DNA of 64,000 nt from Aplidium turbinatum (taxonomy: Eukaryota; Chordata; Ascidiacea; Aplousobranchia; Polyclinidae). Each line of letters opens with the position of its first letter. The stretch's first letter is position 1. A model generated the notes under the pieces. The model had not been told where the DNA came from. It was given only the letters and a program-made list of their open reading frames with translations, and did not search any database. Made by a program: the position numbers and the translations under genes. The stretch covers positions 23,381,996-23,445,995 of the forward strand of contig OU964926.1 in assembly GCA_918807975.1 (NCBI GenBank). The letters run 5' to 3'. Below are positions 61,173 to 64,000 of the stretch, piece by piece.

Positions 61173-64000
61173 CTAAAACACAAAAATATATAAGGGTTTG
61201 AAATAATCACAATTCTTAGTGGAATTAATATTCAGAATGAGCGCAGCATCAAAGGAAACTTTGCAAACTGGAAATGGCTGTTGATCACCCAAGCATACTA
61301 TGAAAGTATCATGGTTGGACCAATACGGATAGCGTCATTCGGTTTCGTAGCATTCGAATCGAGCCATGAAAACTTGCTTCGGTTTTAACACATCAGTTTA
61401 CACATGCTGCCGTTTGCAACAAAATTTTCGATCGAAACGAAATCATCATCTTCTGAGTGGATACAAAACAAAACGGTTGTCACCAAAACGTCGTTTCAAT
61501 TTTTTTTTATAGATATTATTGTTTTGAATACTCGAAAGTGTTGAACATCTAAATGATGAGAAAGTCTTCGAAGAAGATGGAGTACCACCTCGCACCAAAG
61601 TTAAGTGTGCTGCTGCACGGATGTTTAAAACCTTTCCTCTGCCGAATCCTTGAAGATATAAAGTGATCCCGCAATAAAAATCAATTATACAGGTTTCAAT
61701 CAACCAGTTTAAACCGCCAAAATGTGCCTAAAAACCAAACCGAAGATGGAGCGTGAAAAGAAACCAACTCCATAACTGAGCGAAGCTCTGTCTGCAAGCG
61801 GTGAATGAATGCAAAAATGGACTGATCCGGTGGAAGGGCCGTTTCGTATTTTCTTCCTTTTTCGTATCCACGGTTTAATCGGCTAATGGGTTTCGTTTAA
61901 CTTTTATCTGTTAAGTTTAGCTTTTTTTAGCAATTATTATACATTACAATGTCGAAATTACGCAAATAGATGTTGTGTTAAAGCCATGTGAAGAATTTTG
62001 TGAAGCTAAACTATGTATAAAAACGCTTATGCAATAAAAACGTAAAAATACATAAAAAAGCACCTTTTCAGTGGAAACATTTCTTGGCAATGAAGCAGTT
62101 ATTAACAAATAATCAGCCCTGAAATGTTTTTGTGCCCAAAGATACACGACCATTCAAGCGTGACAAAACTCAACATATTTTAAAACTTGTCAACATCAAA
62201 CACAGAACGTTCTGCAAAGTGAACTTCCAAAATATCTGCACTCTAGCTTCAGTTGTCTTGCAGGGCATCGAAGAAAAGGCCTTAGTCTTTTACTTGCAAT
62301 CAACAACTTTTGACAACAAAGTTTAGCAAATTGGTTAGACTCTTTTATGGCTCAACTCCAACAGCCGCTTAGCAACAGTGGGTTCAGCTGCCAATTCGAA
62401 AATAATCCAAATTATATGATATTCTAAATTGAAAAGCGGCCGTTACTTTCGCACAAAGGCAAAAATAACCGGAAATACGAAAGCAATGATCGAACTAGGT
62501 GATGTTTAATGCTCCGTAAATATATTGAACAAAGAAGAATATTACTTATGCTTCCTGGCGAGATGTAAACCTGCGTCCTCTGAGGCTATGACATTGCAAT
62601 AATATTTTCAATATAAAAATCTTAAAATTGTTGCGAGATAATCGGATTGCGAAGATATCAATCGTCATGTTATTTTCGCACGCATCAGTCATAAATCTGG
62701 AGGTTTTAAATTGTTAAAGGACGATTCTAAATGGAATGCTTTGTTAAAAGCAGGCTTCTGTGTGCACATCAATGCAGAATACGAAACGAGCAGAAAGCAA
62801 TACAATCAAGTTCGTGTACAATAACAATAACTTTTCATCTGTCTAAATTTTGGAAAAATTTTAACGCAAGTTTTAAAAATGTAAAGAATTTTGCAAACTT
62901 GGGTTTACCATTATAGACACTGTCTATCATCATGTCGATAAAATGTATATTTATGACGGAGAAGTAACATACGCAGACGCATCAAAAGTGTTGGTACTGT
63001 AAGCCTATTCAGTATTCACAACATATTTGTACTTTCGGTAAAAGTCTCACGAGTTCGTAGTGGGCTGGTCCAAAGAAAATATCTAATTTACCAAAGGCTA
63101 AAAAAAACTAGTTAATATTACTCCGGGGTGGAAAGCCTCTATTATAGTCAGTCTGACAGAGTCCTAAAAGAGCGGAAAAAAATTTTGGTTTAAAAAATAG
63201 TTAAAAACTGTAAAGTGTCATACGAAAACTACGATGTACTTTTGATCCTATATCACTAAAATTCTTAACAGTGTCGCAAAATTTGCGATGACGAGAAGCT
63301 CAAGGAAGGTTGATAGATATTGTTCCAAACTAACTCACGTCACTGGTCGTTGATCAGGAATGAAAATGTACAAATGTATCAACAATACTTTTGGGGGTAG
63401 TTAAAGAACTTCTTCTTCACGAACGCTTTTTATCCAGGCAATTTGTGTCTTTCTAAGCAACTGCTTTTAGATGAAAGCATAACAAAGGTAACATCTTTAC
63501 CAAAATACGGAATGGCCTGTTTCGGTGCGGCCAATTTGGTAATGATGACTGTTTCGGTGGAGATTTCGTGCTGCTTCTATTGCGTGGGCGGAGTGAATGG
63601 GCATTAGCTGTTTTCTTGCGAGTAATTCTCGCATCTCGATTACAGGTTAGATGATGGTGGGCATTTATCTCATTCGGCAAACATCGGCCTCACATCGTAA
63701 AATAAAAATAGTAGGCTACCGATCCTTTCGTAATGAGCAACCTATAACCCCAGTCAGTGCTCACTACTATTACCATGCTGTTTCAAGACAATGACGCTGG
63801 ATGAGGATTGAAGATGGGTGTCTTGCAGGTTTTAATTCAAAGAAAAGTCGTGTTGTTGTGCACACAAATACGGACAAACACATTTAAATAACATGTCATG
63901 GGCCCATGTGAAACCTGTAACTAATGCATATGACATCAAGCTCATTAAGTACCTAAGCTGTAATTAAGCTGCAAGATTAACTTGCATTGCATCACCGGTA
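61173..64000. other. Upstream BICC1 intron or 5' region, nothing recognised
   Basis: No exon matching the expected Bicaudal-C N-terminus (EERFRVDRKKLE-like) was found on the minus strand. ORFs such as 61446-61703 and 63453-63680 show no known motif. Confidence 0.5.

Noticed and set aside
61540-61660. Plus-strand stretch with a ~38-codon open frame (FEEDGVPPRTKVKCAAARMF)
   Set aside because: A stop lies directly upstream with no acceptor between, and no family was recognised.
1-64000. CRISPR arrays, bacterial operons or riboswitches
   Set aside because: Spliced animal genes and eukaryotic repeats fill the window; no regularly spaced direct repeats of CRISPR type were seen.

Overview
The window looks like nuclear DNA of an invertebrate animal. 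It is AT-rich, with large GT-AG introns, three conserved metazoan genes and a heavy load of young and old transposable elements. The close match of the Bicaudal-C and clathrin light chain proteins to vertebrate forms (compared from memory) and degenerate TTAGGG-like tracts suggest a deuterostome, perhaps an ascidian. That placement is inference only; no taxon-specific marker was seen.

Layout: (1) 348-9300, plus strand: the 3' seven exons of a SPATA18/MIEAP (mitochondria-eating protein) gene, whose 5' end lies left of the window. (2) 12500-21513, minus strand: a complete five-exon clathrin light chain gene. It converges with SPATA18 across a 3.2 kb gap full of short palindromic repeats. (3) 29493-61172, minus strand: 22 exons of Bicaudal-C (BICC1), from just upstream of the first KH region to the SAM domain and stop codon; the N-terminal exon(s) lie right of the window or were not recognised. 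Exon boundaries were set by hand from splice signals, phase and homology. Each exon series sums to an uninterrupted reading frame: 386 codons for SPATA18, 245 for clathrin light chain and 1,117 for BICC1.

The three genes have no obvious joint pathway: mitochondrial quality control, clathrin coats, and RNA-binding translational control. The rest is introns and intergenic DNA filled with mobile elements. These include a very young non-autonomous LTR retrotransposon (13751 to about 17180) in clathrin intron 4. Its single ORF joins a gag capsid and a protease-like domain to a CNBP-like zinc-knuckle array, with no reverse transcriptase or integrase. Others are a hAT transposon with a transposase remnant and perfect 8-bp target duplications (20054-21289) in clathrin intron 1; a 5'-truncated RTE-like LINE with a 12-bp target duplication (24170-24999); and a pogo/Tigger-like element (26610-27407). 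There is also a hAT nested in a hAT nested in a Penelope-like repeat (46040-46880), a 1.1 kb fold-back element, a tRNA-derived SINE family, a TA-flanked palindromic MITE family and a second MITE family with 8-bp target duplications.

Penelope-like element debris is widespread. One copy keeps a GIY-YIG endonuclease ORF (7967-8419). Several copies carry hammerhead-ribozyme cores, and the one at 25808-25885 has an intact catalytic core. The two most interesting signals are the gag-protease-CNBP-like fusion element and the hammerhead motifs of several Penelope-like families.
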